From Sedimenticola sp. (GTDB lineage Bacteria; Pseudomonadota; Gammaproteobacteria; Chromatiales; Chromatiaceae): a stretch of DNA of 11,127 nucleotides. Below are positions 1 to 6,776 of the stretch, one piece after another; the first letter of the stretch is position 1, and each line of letters starts with the position of its first letter. The position numbers and the translations under genes are program-made. The notes beneath the pieces were generated by a model. That model did no database searches. It was not told the origin of the DNA and saw nothing but the letters and a program-made list of their open reading frames with translations. The stretch is taken from NCBI GenBank assembly GCA_026197195.1, contig JAPHUG010000059.1:1-11127 (forward strand). Reading direction: 5' to 3'.

Positions 1-42
1 AATCACCACCACTCCGCGACCAGAAGGGTGATGAAGTAATAG
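1..42 (-). other. prs 3' flank with partial hairpin
   Basis: This is the stretch downstream of the prs stop codon (prs is on the minus strand). ATCACC at 2-7 and GGTGAT at 27-32 are complementary and could form a stem around a loop of about 19 nt, a possible end-of-transcript hairpin for prs. Any T-run that would complete an intrinsic terminator lies beyond the left edge, so this cannot be decided. In related genomes rplY and pth follow prs, but neither is visible here. Confidence 0.25.
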
Positions 43-996
43 TCACTCCATAAAGAGCGACGTAACCGACTCATCCAGCGCAATTCTGCGCATGGTCTCT
101 GCCAATAACTCTGCTATGCATATCTGCCGAATGCGGCTGCACTGCTGTGCCTCTTCGTGCAACTGGATGGTATTTGACACAACCAATTGATCAAGCACGG
201 AATTCTCAATATTGCTGATTGCCGGCCCGGAAAGAACCGGATGCGTACAGTACGCAATCACCTGCTTGGCTCCACGCTCCTTCAGGGCATAAGCAGCCTT
301 ACACAACGTGCCCGCTGTATCGACCATGTCATCGATCAGCACACAGGTACGCCCTGCCACATCACCAATAATATTCATGACCTGAGCATCATTGGCCTTG
401 GGGCGCCGCTTATCGATAATGGCCAGATCAGCATCATCCAGTTGCTTGGCGAGTGCTCTTGCGCGCACCACACCCCCGACATCGGGAGAGACGACCATCA
501 GATTGGGATACTTCTGACGCCATACATCACCCAGCAGCACAGGTAATGCGTAAATATTATCGACCGGGATATCAAAGAACCCCTGAATTTGATCGGCATG
601 CAGATCAACGGTCACCACGCGATCAGCCCCTGCGGCCGCAAGCTGTTTAGCAACCAGCCGGGCTGTAATTGGTACTCGCGCCGAGCGCGGACGACGATCC
701 TGGCGGGCGTAACCGAAATAGGGGATGACGGCGGTAATGCGCTCCGCTGACGCCCAACGTAAGGCATCGATCAGAACCAGCAACTCCATCAAATTATCAT
801 TGGTCGGCTGAGAGGTGCTCTGAATCACGTAAACATCGCGTCCACGCACACTCTCCTGGATCTCAGCCATGGCTTCGCCATCACTGAATCGTCCAACCAC
901 AGCCCTGCCCATACGCACATTGAGCCGGGAGGATATCTCGCTTACAAGTCCGGGATTGGAATTTCCCGAAAACAACATCACGCTGCTATGTGGCAT
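43..996 (-). CDS. prs: Ribose-phosphate pyrophosphokinase (PRPP synthetase)
   Basis: The product makes phosphoribosyl pyrophosphate from ribose-5-phosphate and ATP in the cytoplasm. PRPP feeds purine, pyrimidine, histidine, tryptophan and NAD synthesis. The 317-aa length is normal for class I bacterial Prs. Visible family signatures are an N-terminal FSGNSNPGL segment (9-17), the ATP-binding RQDRRPR loop (98-104), [12 protein letters not shown] (131-142), KRRPKAN (196-202, flexible catalytic loop) and the PRPP-binding loop [12 protein letters not shown] (219-230). The ATG at 996 has an AGAGG ribosome-binding site 7 nt upstream and matches the usual family start. The gene lies downstream of tRNA-Gln in the ispE-tRNA-Gln-prs order common in gammaproteobacteria. 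A terminator at 1153-1177 separates it from the tRNA transcript, so it probably has its own promoter. No PurR-like box was recognised in its leader. Confidence 0.97.
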   Translation of the reverse strand: MPHSSVMLFSGNSNPGLVSEISSRLNVRMGRAVVGRFSDGEAMAEIQESVRGRDVYVIQSTSQPTNDNLMELLVLIDALRWASAERITAVIPYFGYARQDRRPRSARVPITARLVAKQLAAAGADRVVTVDLHADQIQGFFDIPVDNIYALPVLLGDVWRQKYPNLMVVSPDVGGVVRARALAKQLDDADLAIIDKRRPKANDAQVMNIIGDVAGRTCVLIDDMVDTAGTLCKAAYALKERGAKQVIAYCTHPVLSGPAISNIENSVLDQLVVSNTIQLHEEAQQCSRIRQICIAELLAETMRRIALDESVTSLFME

Positions 997-1020
997 TGCA
1001 AGCCCTCTCTACCTCAATAT

Positions 1021-1080
1021 CTATGGAGACCGGGATGCTACCTGACGAGCTACGGTCAACTCAGTGTGACCATAGCATCC
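1021..1080 (-). promoter_or_regulatory. prs leader with nested and competing inverted repeats
   Basis: This lies just upstream of prs, in what would be its mRNA leader. GGATGCTA (1033-1040) is a perfect complement of TAGCATCC (1073-1080), and inside it GGTCA (1054-1058) pairs with TGACC (1067-1071). CTATGG (1021-1026) is also complementary to CCATAG (1070-1075), which overlaps the first pairing, so the two cannot form together. A leader hairpin is directly supported by the sequence. Any regulatory role, such as nucleotide-responsive attenuation, is inference, and no known riboswitch class was recognised. Confidence 0.4.
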
Positions 1081-1110
1081 ATTCACTCATTCCCAGGCAC
1101 TTATCCGGAT

Positions 1111-1125
1111 CGACAGGCTCTGTCG
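1111..1125. other. Short perfect hairpin upstream of prs
   Basis: CGACAG (1111-1116) and CTGTCG (1120-1125) are perfectly complementary around a 3-nt loop. No T-run follows on either strand, so it is not a canonical intrinsic terminator. It could be part of the prs leader or an operator half-site pair. Its role is unknown. Confidence 0.3.
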
Positions 1126-1152
1126 CCCACATCAAATAAATCTGAAACTTTT

Positions 1153-1177
1153 GAAAAACACAGCGACCTGATCGCTG
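1153..1177 (-). terminator. Intrinsic terminator of the tRNA-Gln/repeat transcript
   Basis: Read on the minus strand, CAGCGA and TCGCTG form a perfect 6-bp stem (1177-1172 with 1166-1161) around a 5-nt loop, followed by TGTTTTT. This is the form of a rho-independent terminator. It lies directly downstream of the second tRNA-derived repeat and upstream of the prs leader. The ispE-tRNA-Gln-repeat RNA therefore probably ends here and prs is transcribed separately. Confidence 0.7.
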
Positions 1178-1188
1178 CAGTGGAGTCA

Positions 1189-1268
1189 CTCGAACCTACA
1201 GGTTCTCACCTATCCGCCCTAGCAAGGCCATGCGTAGGCCCGTCTAAAAATGGCTGGGGCGGTAGGAT
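1189..1268 (-). repeat. tRNA-Gln 3'-end repeat, distal copy
   Basis: This is the second copy of a unit of about 81 bp, roughly 90% identical by hand alignment to the copy at 1341-1421 (about seven substitutions and one indel). On the minus strand it opens with ATCCTACCGCCCCAGCCA, an exact copy of the last 18 nt of the tRNA-Gln gene: the T-loop end, the T-stem and acceptor 3' strands, the discriminator base and CCA. It closes with GTAGGTTCGAG, a copy of the 5' T-arm strand. It is flanked by GGAGTCA (1182-1188) and TGACTCC (1268-1274), a perfect 7-bp inverted pair. Internal pairings include GAACCT/AGGTTC and CCTACCGCCC with GGGCGG(A)TAGG, so the RNA is expected to fold. Confidence 0.85.
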
Positions 1269-1288
1269 GACTCCGAGCTACGCCCTTC

Positions 1289-1317
1289 GCCCCTTCGGGG
1301 CCAGCGGCAAAGCCGCT
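1289..1317. repeat. Two back-to-back perfect hairpins in the inter-repeat spacer
   Basis: GCCCC/GGGGC (1289-1293 with 1297-1301, loop TTC) sits next to AGCGGC/GCCGCT (1303-1308 with 1312-1317, loop AAA). Both stems are perfect. They lie in the ~72-bp spacer between the two tRNA-derived copies, so a transcript through this region would be highly structured. There is no poly-T tract, which argues against termination here. Confidence 0.6.
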
Positions 1318-1340
1318 GTTGGACTCGCTCTCGCTCGTCG

Positions 1341-1421
1341 CTCGAACCTACAGATTCTCACCCTTCCGCCCTGGCATAGGCCATGCGTAGGCCTGTCCAA
1401 TAATGGCTGGGGCGGTAGGAT
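1341..1421 (-). repeat. tRNA-Gln 3'-end repeat, proximal copy (overlaps the tRNA 3' end)
   Basis: This is the first copy of the ~81-bp unit. Its leading 18 nt are the actual 3' end of the tRNA-Gln gene (1404-1421), and the rest is downstream spacer ending again in GTAGGTTCGAG. The period to the distal copy is 152-153 bp. Each unit therefore begins at the tRNA T-loop and ends with a sequence that recreates the 5' T-arm strand. In layout this resembles the rtT repeats downstream of E. coli tyrT, which also repeat the tRNA 3' terminus. Shared sequence with that family is not claimed. Confidence 0.85.
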
Positions 1422-1478
1422 TCGAACCTACGTATGCCTGGATCAAAACCAGGTGCCTAGCCGCTTGGCGACGCCCCA
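1404..1478 (-). tRNA. tRNA-Gln, anticodon TTG, CCA encoded
   Basis: The 75-nt gene folds as a complete cloverleaf. The acceptor stem TGGGGCG pairs with CGCCCCA, followed by discriminator G and an encoded CCA. The D-arm contains GCCAAGCGGCTAGGC. The anticodon stem CCTGG/CCAGG encloses TTTTGAT with anticodon TTG. The T-stem GTAGG/CCTAC carries TTCGAAT. The U-A first pair is consistent with tRNA-Gln identity in bacteria. It begins only 10 nt downstream of the ispE stop codon, so it is probably processed from the ispE transcript. Position 3' of ispE and 5' of prs is the conserved gammaproteobacterial location. Its last 18 nt recur downstream (1251-1268). Confidence 0.97.
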
Positions 1479-1488
1479 ATATTCTGTA

Positions 1489-2337
1489 TTACGATGCCAG
1501 CCGCTGCATAAGAGGTGAGTGATCTATCCCCTTCGCAACAAAGCCCTTAAACCTATCTGGCATCTCGCTCAAGACTTCGTACGCAGCCGTTTCACTATCA
1601 AACTCGGCAAAAATACAGCTACCGGTACCCGTTAGCCGTGCTTTAGCGAATTTCGAAAGCCAGCTGAAGGCGTCAGCCACCTCCGGATAGTGCTTGAGCA
1701 CCACGGGCAGACAGTCATTTACCTGTCCCCCCGCAAGAAAGTCGCGTATTGTCGTTCGCGGAGCGTTCCGTGTCAATTCCGGATCGCGAAAAACATCGGC
1801 TGTTGTTACATGACAGCCAGGAATCAGCACCAGATACCAGGCTTCTGGCAACTGAATCGCTGTCAACTGCTCGCCTACACCCTCAGCCCAGGCGCTATGT
1901 CCCTTTAAAAACACCGGTACATCAGCGCCCAACTCCAACCCGATCCCGGCAAGCTGATCAAGAGGCAGATCAACATCCCACAGCCTATTGAGCACCATCA
2001 ATACGGTGGCGGCATCAGAACTCCCACCCCCCAATCCTCCGCCGGCAGGAATCTTCTTTTCAATGGAAATATCCACACCCTGTGATACACCCGTTACGCG
2101 CTGGAGCAAGCGGGCCGCCCTTACAATCAGGTCTTCTGATTCAGGCACCTGCTGATTACCCGCCTTCCGGCATATCTGGCCATCACCCCTTAGTTCGAAT
2201 CGAAGCTGATCACTAAAGTCGATAAAGCGAAAAACAGTCTGGAGCAGGTGATAACCATCACTTCTGCGCCCTACCACTCTTAGCATCAAGTTAAGCTTGG
2301 CAGGTGCAGGCCAATAATCAGTATCGGGATAATCCAT
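1489..2337 (-). CDS. ispE: 4-diphosphocytidyl-2-C-methyl-D-erythritol kinase
   Basis: This GHMP-family kinase phosphorylates CDP-methylerythritol using ATP, in the non-mevalonate (MEP) route to isopentenyl diphosphate. The chosen ATG at 2337 gives 282 aa, close to E. coli IspE (283). An upstream in-frame ATG at 2433 would overlap the preceding TPR gene and add 32 residues unlike the family. From the chosen start, PAPAKLNL lies at 10-17 with the catalytic-type Lys at 14. The glycine-rich ATP loop PAGGGLGGGSSDAA is at 97-110, the catalytic-type Asp in GADVPVF is at 139, and GHMP motif 3 (LTGTGSC) is at 235-241. No Shine-Dalgarno is visible before 2337. A promoter-like element just upstream would give an almost leaderless mRNA. 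tRNA-Gln follows 10 nt after the stop. Confidence 0.95.
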   Translation of the reverse strand: MDYPDTDYWPAPAKLNLMLRVVGRRSDGYHLLQTVFRFIDFSDQLRFELRGDGQICRKAGNQQVPESEDLIVRAARLLQRVTGVSQGVDISIEKKIPAGGGLGGGSSDAATVLMVLNRLWDVDLPLDQLAGIGLELGADVPVFLKGHSAWAEGVGEQLTAIQLPEAWYLVLIPGCHVTTADVFRDPELTRNAPRTTIRDFLAGGQVNDCLPVVLKHYPEVADAFSWLSKFAKARLTGTGSCIFAEFDSETAAYEVLSEMPDRFKGFVAKGIDHSPLMQRLAS

Positions 2338-2346
2338 AGCTGAGAG

Positions 2347-2375
2347 GTTATATATAGGGTCGAGAGTTGGTTGAA
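2347..2375 (-). promoter_or_regulatory. Possible sigma70-type promoter for ispE
   Basis: On the minus strand, TTCAAC (2375-2370) and TATAAC (2352-2347) are separated by 17 bp. The -10 matches TATAAT at 5 of 6 positions, the -35 only at 3 of 6. It lies in the 61-bp gap after the TPR gene's stop. Transcription would start only a few bases before the ispE ATG at 2337, implying a leaderless or near-leaderless message, which fits the lack of a ribosome-binding site. Read-through from the TPR gene is the alternative. Confidence 0.4.
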
Positions 2376-2398
2376 TAGGATAGCCGTGCCTGGGCTGA

Positions 2399-4150
2399 CT
2401 AAATCTTGAGTCGCTGCATGACATCCAAAACATGTTTGCTGTCAGGCGTCTGCTTCAATATCTCCTGCCAGATCTTCTCAGCCTGCTGCCGGTCACCGGT
2501 AACCCAGAGCACTTCACCCAAATGGGCTGCGATTTCCGGGTCAGGCAACTTGGCGTAGGCCTGATTGAGGTAGTCAATCGCCTCCTGGTGGCGCCCCAAG
2601 CGGTAGAGCACCCAGCCCATGCTATCCAGGATAGGAGCAGAGTCTGGCTTCAAGGCCAGTGCCCGCTGCACATATTCCAGCGCCTCCTGGTGACGCTCCG
2701 TCTGATCGGCCAGCGTATAACCCAGGGCATTAAGCGCATCCGCATGCTTGGGGTCATTGGCAATGACTTTTAGCATATCCCGCTCCAGGATATCCACACG
2801 ATTAAGCGACGCCGCATACAACCCACGGGCATAGAGCAGTTGATTGTTTTCCGGCAGGGCACCCAGCGCGGTATCAAACAGCGCCATCACCTGTTCGGCC
2901 GTGCCATGCTCACGCAATAACTCGGCTTCAATCAGATAGTAGCGGACCACCTCAGATGAGTTTTGGATACGCATCCGCTGCAGCCAGTCCTGGGCCTCGA
3001 CGATATCCCCATTCGCCGCCATAAGCCTGACCACGCGCGCTTCAGCCTCTTCACTGTACTCACCACCCTCGACGCGCTGATACCATTTGATGGCGCTCTC
3101 TGAGTTGGATTTATCCTCTTCAATTCGTCCCAGATAGTAGGCCGCTGTATCCTGCCGTTTACCCAGACTCATTAACTGCATAAAGTGCACCCGAGCCTCA
3201 TCTTTTTTACCCATCTCAAGGGCAACCAGCCCTAGCCAGTAGCTGGCGTTACCCGCCTCCTTTTCCACCTTCTCGAGCAGAAGAAACTGCTCGTAGGCCA
3301 AGGGTAACTCTTTGTACTCAATCAATAGACGGGCATAAGCGGAAATAAGAAGGGGTTCGGCGGGGAACCTGGCGACTGCATCAGCCAGCGTGGCTCGGGC
3401 TTTTTCTTTGTTTTCATCTGCAAGATAAATGCGGCTTAAAACAAGATAGCCACGAGACCAATCGGGATGCTCAGTAACCAGACGAACGGCCTCTACCTCC
3501 GCCTCATCATACTTTTTATCCACCATGGCGGTTATCGCCAGCGCGTATCGCCCACGGGGGTCACCCGGAAATTCAGCAACCAGCCGACGCATCAGCTCGA
3601 CAGCCACTTCCCGCCTCAACTCGCGATTAACAGCAGCCATCACATTAAGAAAGCCATTCTCATCTTTCTCTTCACTGATTCGGACAATGGCCTTCAGATG
3701 TTCAATTACCGGGGCCTGCTCATCCTTTCGTAGCATCAGGACAACCACCAGTTGTCGTGCCGTCATATCTTCAGGGTCAAGCTCCACCCAGAGCTTTGCC
3801 GCCTTCAGCGCACGGAGGTCATCCTCCGTATGCAGTGCCAGACGCGTGGCTCTTTCCGCAGACTGGGCATCTCTCGATAGCAGAGCAGACTGAAACTGAT
3901 AGTCGTAGGCTTCACTCAGAGCGCCCCGCTGAGCCGCTACTTCACCCGCCAGCAGGTTGAATATGATTTCGGCGGTCAACTCCGGCGAAACCTGAGGATC
4001 AGAGCTCAACTCAACCTTTTCAGGCACCGTCAGCGCTCTAGGTGGCTCGGCTGCAGAAGACTCGAGTGGGGGCTTCACCGCTGCTGATTGGCAGGCGAAA
4101 AGCGACCAGACAGTAGCTATCAAGAAAACCCGTTGAAACAACAACCGCAT
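2399..4150 (-). CDS. Tetratricopeptide-repeat lipoprotein
   Basis: This is a large helical repeat protein, predicted to be a lipoprotein exported and anchored in the envelope. The ATG at 4150 (583 aa) is preferred over the adjacent in-frame TTG at 4153 because AGGTG lies 8 nt upstream of it. The N-terminus has a short basic stretch, a hydrophobic segment and a lipobox-like LFAC with Cys at residue 20, followed by a Pro/Ala/Ser-rich linker to about residue 50. The rest is alpha-helical repeats. The clearest TPRs are in the C-terminal ~110 residues, with ADALNALGYTLAD and APILDSMGWVLYRLGR patterns. The homologous position in Pseudomonas (divergent from hemA) also holds a TPR gene. In those genomes lolB follows, but here the next gene is ispE after only 61 bp. 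Exact function is unknown; a scaffolding role in the envelope is inference. Confidence 0.9.
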   Translation of the reverse strand: MRLLFQRVFLIATVWSLFACQSAAVKPPLESSAAEPPRALTVPEKVELSSDPQVSPELTAEIIFNLLAGEVAAQRGALSEAYDYQFQSALLSRDAQSAERATRLALHTEDDLRALKAAKLWVELDPEDMTARQLVVVLMLRKDEQAPVIEHLKAIVRISEEKDENGFLNVMAAVNRELRREVAVELMRRLVAEFPGDPRGRYALAITAMVDKKYDEAEVEAVRLVTEHPDWSRGYLVLSRIYLADENKEKARATLADAVARFPAEPLLISAYARLLIEYKELPLAYEQFLLLEKVEKEAGNASYWLGLVALEMGKKDEARVHFMQLMSLGKRQDTAAYYLGRIEEDKSNSESAIKWYQRVEGGEYSEEAEARVVRLMAANGDIVEAQDWLQRMRIQNSSEVVRYYLIEAELLREHGTAEQVMALFDTALGALPENNQLLYARGLYAASLNRVDILERDMLKVIANDPKHADALNALGYTLADQTERHQEALEYVQRALALKPDSAPILDSMGWVLYRLGRHQEAIDYLNQAYAKLPDPEIAAHLGEVLWVTGDRQQAEKIWQEILKQTPDSKHVLDVMQRLKI

Positions 4151-4401
4151 CAATTTTACACCTGAAAATACGCCCCTCAGCGGGCCTGATATGAGAATAG
4201 ATGATAACCGAGTTTTCAGCTATTACGTGCTTTTTCGCACTGGTTTAAGGCAATGCGACTTGTATTTAACCTTTTGATAATACAAAATTTCACTTTCGTG
4301 AGTCCTGCATTATATGACTTGCGTGTGAATTCAGTCCAAAACAGAACCGAATTCACACCTTATGTAACTACTGGGACTACCCCAAAACGCGATAAGTTCA
4401 C
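4151..4401. promoter_or_regulatory. Divergent promoter region between the TPR gene and hemA
   Basis: This 251-bp non-coding stretch must contain the start signals for both outward-facing genes. It is visibly more A+T-rich than its flanks, especially 4250-4320. AGGTG at 4159-4163 (minus strand) is the TPR gene's ribosome-binding site. Toward hemA there are weak hexamers such as TATATG (4313-4318) but no pair close to consensus, so no start site is assigned. hemA's own ribosome-binding site is weak (GATAAG about 6 nt before ATG). An inverted repeat at 4323-4358 is listed separately. Confidence 0.55.
4323..4358. promoter_or_regulatory. Perfect 10-bp inverted repeat upstream of hemA
   Basis: GTGTGAATTC (4323-4332) and GAATTCACAC (4349-4358) are perfect reverse complements separated by 16 bp. 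The two GAATTC cores lie 22 bp apart centre to centre, about two helical turns, as expected for a regulator binding one face of the DNA. Alternatively it forms a 10-bp stem in the hemA leader RNA, ending 43 nt before the ATG. The site matches no operator I recognise. Confidence 0.55.
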
Positions 4402-5667
4402 ATGGCATTAATTACACTCGGCCTCAATCACAAGACAGCACCCCTCGATATTCGCGAGCGCCTCACGTTTGGCCCGGATATTATCGTGGCGGCGCTACGC
4501 AGCCTCTCAGAGCGCAGCGGTATTGAGGAGGCGGTGATACTCTCCACCTGCAACCGGACTGAGCTCTATTGTGCCCATACGCACTCGGGCCGCGAGGAGA
4601 TCTGCGCCTGGCTGGGGGAGTTTCATGGCCTTGAAGTAGAGACTATCTCACCCTTTCTCTATAGCCATAATGATCAGGAGTGCGTTCGACACCTGCTGAA
4701 GGTAGCCAGCGGCCTCGACTCCATGGTGCTGGGGGAACCCCAGATCCTGGGCCAGGTGAAGCAGGCTTTCCAGACAGCATCTGATGCCTCAGCGACCGGA
4801 AAATTTCTCGGCCGGCTTTTTCAGCACACTTTTTCAGTGGCCAAACAGGTACGTACTGATACTGCCATTGGCCACAGTCCGGTTTCCGTCGCTTTCGCCG
4901 CCGTTAGTCTGGCCCGACAGATCTTCAGCGATCTATCCCAGCAGACCGCTCTCCTCATTGGTGCCGGTGAGACCATCGAGCTGGCTGCCAGACACCTGCA
5001 CCAACATGGCGTGGGACGAATTATTGTCGCCAACCGTACATTAGAGAAGGCCCACACCCTGGCCAACCAGTTTGATGGTTACGCCATCAGTCTGACGGAG
5101 ATTCCCACCCATTTGGCAGAAGCCGACATTGTCATCTCCTCAACGGCCAGCCCGCTGCCGGTTGTAGGTAAAGGCACCGTTGAGAGCGCCCTGAAAAAAC
5201 GCAAACACCAACCCATCTTCATGGTGGATATTGCGGTGCCAAGGGATATCGAAGCAGAGGTCAGCGAACTCAATGACGTTTACCTCTACACGGTGGATGA
5301 CCTGCAAGAGGTGATACAAGAGAATCTTCGCTCACGTCAGGAAGCGGCTGAACAGGCCGTCGAGATCGTGGATCTGCATGTTGATGAATTCATGGGCTGG
5401 CTGCGTTCGCTGGACGCTGTTGGCATGATCCAGGATTACCGGAAACAGGCAGAACAGATGCGGGATGATGTACTGGAACGCGCCATAAAGCAGATGCAAT
5501 CGGGTAAATCGCCTGAGGAGAGCCTACGCTTTCTGGCCCACACATTAACCAACAAACTCCTCCACACCCCCAGCACTCAGATTCGTCAGGCCGGTTTCGA
5601 AGGCCAGTCCGATCTGCTGGAGGCGGCCAACACCCTTTTCCAGATCACCGAAAACAACACTAAATGA
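4402..5667 (+). CDS. hemA: Glutamyl-tRNA reductase
   Basis: This enzyme catalyses the first committed step of C5-pathway tetrapyrrole synthesis, NADPH-dependent reduction of Glu-tRNA(Glu) to glutamate-1-semialdehyde. The 421-aa length is typical. The N-terminal catalytic domain starts LGLNHKTAP (6-14) and has the nucleophilic Cys50 in STCNRTELY. The substrate-pocket motif [18 protein letters not shown] is at 103-120. The NADPH-binding domain has GAGET at 187-191. A C-terminal helical dimerisation region runs from about 310. The start matches the family N-terminus despite a weak ribosome-binding site. Its TGA stop overlaps the prfA ATG (ATGA), so translation of the two is probably coupled. The hemA-prfA-prmC order is standard in gammaproteobacteria. 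Confidence 0.97.
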   Translation: MALITLGLNHKTAPLDIRERLTFGPDIIVAALRSLSERSGIEEAVILSTCNRTELYCAHTHSGREEICAWLGEFHGLEVETISPFLYSHNDQECVRHLLKVASGLDSMVLGEPQILGQVKQAFQTASDASATGKFLGRLFQHTFSVAKQVRTDTAIGHSPVSVAFAAVSLARQIFSDLSQQTALLIGAGETIELAARHLHQHGVGRIIVANRTLEKAHTLANQFDGYAISLTEIPTHLAEADIVISSTASPLPVVGKGTVESALKKRKHQPIFMVDIAVPRDIEAEVSELNDVYLYTVDDLQEVIQENLRSRQEAAEQAVEIVDLHVDEFMGWLRSLDAVGMIQDYRKQAEQMRDDVLERAIKQMQSGKSPEESLRFLAHTLTNKLLHTPSTQIRQAGFEGQSDLLEAANTLFQITENNTK

Positions 5668-6749
5668 AGGCATCCATACGCAGCAAGCTGGAACATATTG
5701 CCGAACGCTTTGAAGAGATCACCGCCCTCCTCGCCGAGCCTGAAATCCAGAACAACCAGAATCAATTTCGCGAACTCAGTCAGGAATACGCCCTGCTCGA
5801 ACCCGTGGTGGAGTGCTTTAGCCGCTACCGCGCACTGGAACAGGAGGTCGAGAGCGCACGGGAGATGCTGAGCGATCCGGAAATGGCCGAACTGGCCCAG
5901 GAAGAGCTCACCGATGCCGAGAATCGGCTAGAGATCCTAGAGCCCCAGTTGCAACTGTTACCGATACCGCCCGACCCGAACGACAATCGCAATATCTTTC
6001 TGGAGGTACGTGCTGGCACCGGTGGCGCTGAGGCGGCCCTTTTTGCCGGCGACCTGCTGCGCATGTATGTCCGCTATGCCGAACAGATGGATTGGCAAAC
6101 GGAGACCATCAGCCAGACCCTTGGCGAACAGGGTGGTTACAAGGAGATTGTGGTGCGCATCTCAGGGCAGAACGTCTATTCCCGCCTGAAGTTTGAGTCC
6201 GGCACCCACCGGGTGCAACGAGTACCCGAAACCGAATCCCAGGGCCGGGTGCATACCTCGGCCTGTACCGTCGCCATCCTGCCAGAAGCGGCAGAGATTG
6301 ATAACGTCGACATCAATACCAATGATCTCCGTATTGATACCTACCGCGCCTCTGGTGCTGGCGGTCAGCATGTCAACAAGACCGATTCTGCGGTACGCAT
6401 TACCCACCTCCCCACGGGAACCGTGGTGGAGTGCCAGGACGAACGCTCACAACACAAAAACAAGGCGCGAGCCCTCTCTCTACTTCAGGCAAAACTACTC
6501 TCTTCGGTACAACAGCAGCAGGCCAGTGAGCGCGCCGAAACCCGAAAGCTACAGGTAGGCAGTGGCGATCGTTCTGAGCGGATTCGCACTTACAACTTCC
6601 CGCAAAACCGCCTGACGGACCACCGTATCAACCTGACGCTCTACAAGCTGGATGAAGTCATGACCGGTGCCATTGACCAGGTCGTAGACCCGCTAACCCA
6701 AGAGCAGCAAGCCGAGCAGCTGTCGTCACTGGCCAACAGTGAAAGCTGA
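5664..6749 (+). CDS. prfA: Peptide chain release factor 1
   Basis: RF1 recognises UAA and UAG stop codons and triggers peptide release on the ribosome. The 361-aa length is normal. The stop-codon-reading PxT motif is PET (188-190) within [17 protein letters not shown]; the x position varies in the family. The catalytic GGQ is at 233-235 in [16 protein letters not shown], and its glutamine is the substrate of PrmC, encoded next. A helical N-terminal domain covers about the first 100 residues. There is no Shine-Dalgarno before the ATG, and the 4-bp overlap with hemA implies translational coupling. Confidence 0.97.
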   Translation: MKASIRSKLEHIAERFEEITALLAEPEIQNNQNQFRELSQEYALLEPVVECFSRYRALEQEVESAREMLSDPEMAELAQEELTDAENRLEILEPQLQLLPIPPDPNDNRNIFLEVRAGTGGAEAALFAGDLLRMYVRYAEQMDWQTETISQTLGEQGGYKEIVVRISGQNVYSRLKFESGTHRVQRVPETESQGRVHTSACTVAILPEAAEIDNVDINTNDLRIDTYRASGAGGQHVNKTDSAVRITHLPTGTVVECQDERSQHKNKARALSLLQAKLLSSVQQQQASERAETRKLQVGSGDRSERIRTYNFPQNRLTDHRINLTLYKLDEVMTGAIDQVVDPLTQEQQAEQLSSLANSES

Positions 6750-6754
6750 CCCGC

Positions 6755-6769
6755 CACTCAATCTGAGTG
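6755..6769 (+). promoter_or_regulatory. Hairpin in the prfA-prmC junction
   Basis: CACTCA (6755-6760) pairs perfectly with TGAGTG (6764-6769) around a 3-nt loop within the 27-nt gap. The GAG that best resembles a ribosome-binding site for prmC (ATG at 6777) is inside the 3' arm, so the stem could limit prmC initiation unless ribosomes arriving from prfA open it. No T-run follows, so it is not a terminator. Confidence 0.4.
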
Positions 6770-6776
6770 CCGCGAA

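Noticed and set aside
1189..1421. CRISPR array
   Set aside because: Only two copies, unit length of about 81 bp containing tRNA sequence, and no cas genes. This is a tRNA-derived duplication, not a CRISPR array.
988..1518. 176-aa plus-strand open frame across the prs leader, repeats and tRNA-Gln
   Set aside because: It runs through the antisense of a complete tRNA and two repeat copies and into the antisense of ispE. Its apparent internal peptide repeat is just the translated DNA repeat. No family resemblance was seen.
2338..2433. Upstream extension of IspE to the ATG at 2433
   Set aside because: It would overlap the TPR gene by 35 bp and add 32 residues with no IspE-like content. The family N-terminus (PAPAKLNL near residue 10) fits the ATG at 2337.
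3525..3893. 122-aa plus-strand open frame (and overlapping 67- and 88-aa frames) opposite the TPR gene
   Set aside because: Low-complexity Ser/Arg composition typical of the antisense of a coding region, with no start signals. The TPR frame explains the sequence.
4362..4367. ATG-TAA start-stop element in the hemA leader
   Set aside because: A minimal upstream ORF is possible in principle, but no ribosome-binding site precedes it and a 6-base match is expected by chance in A+T-rich sequence.
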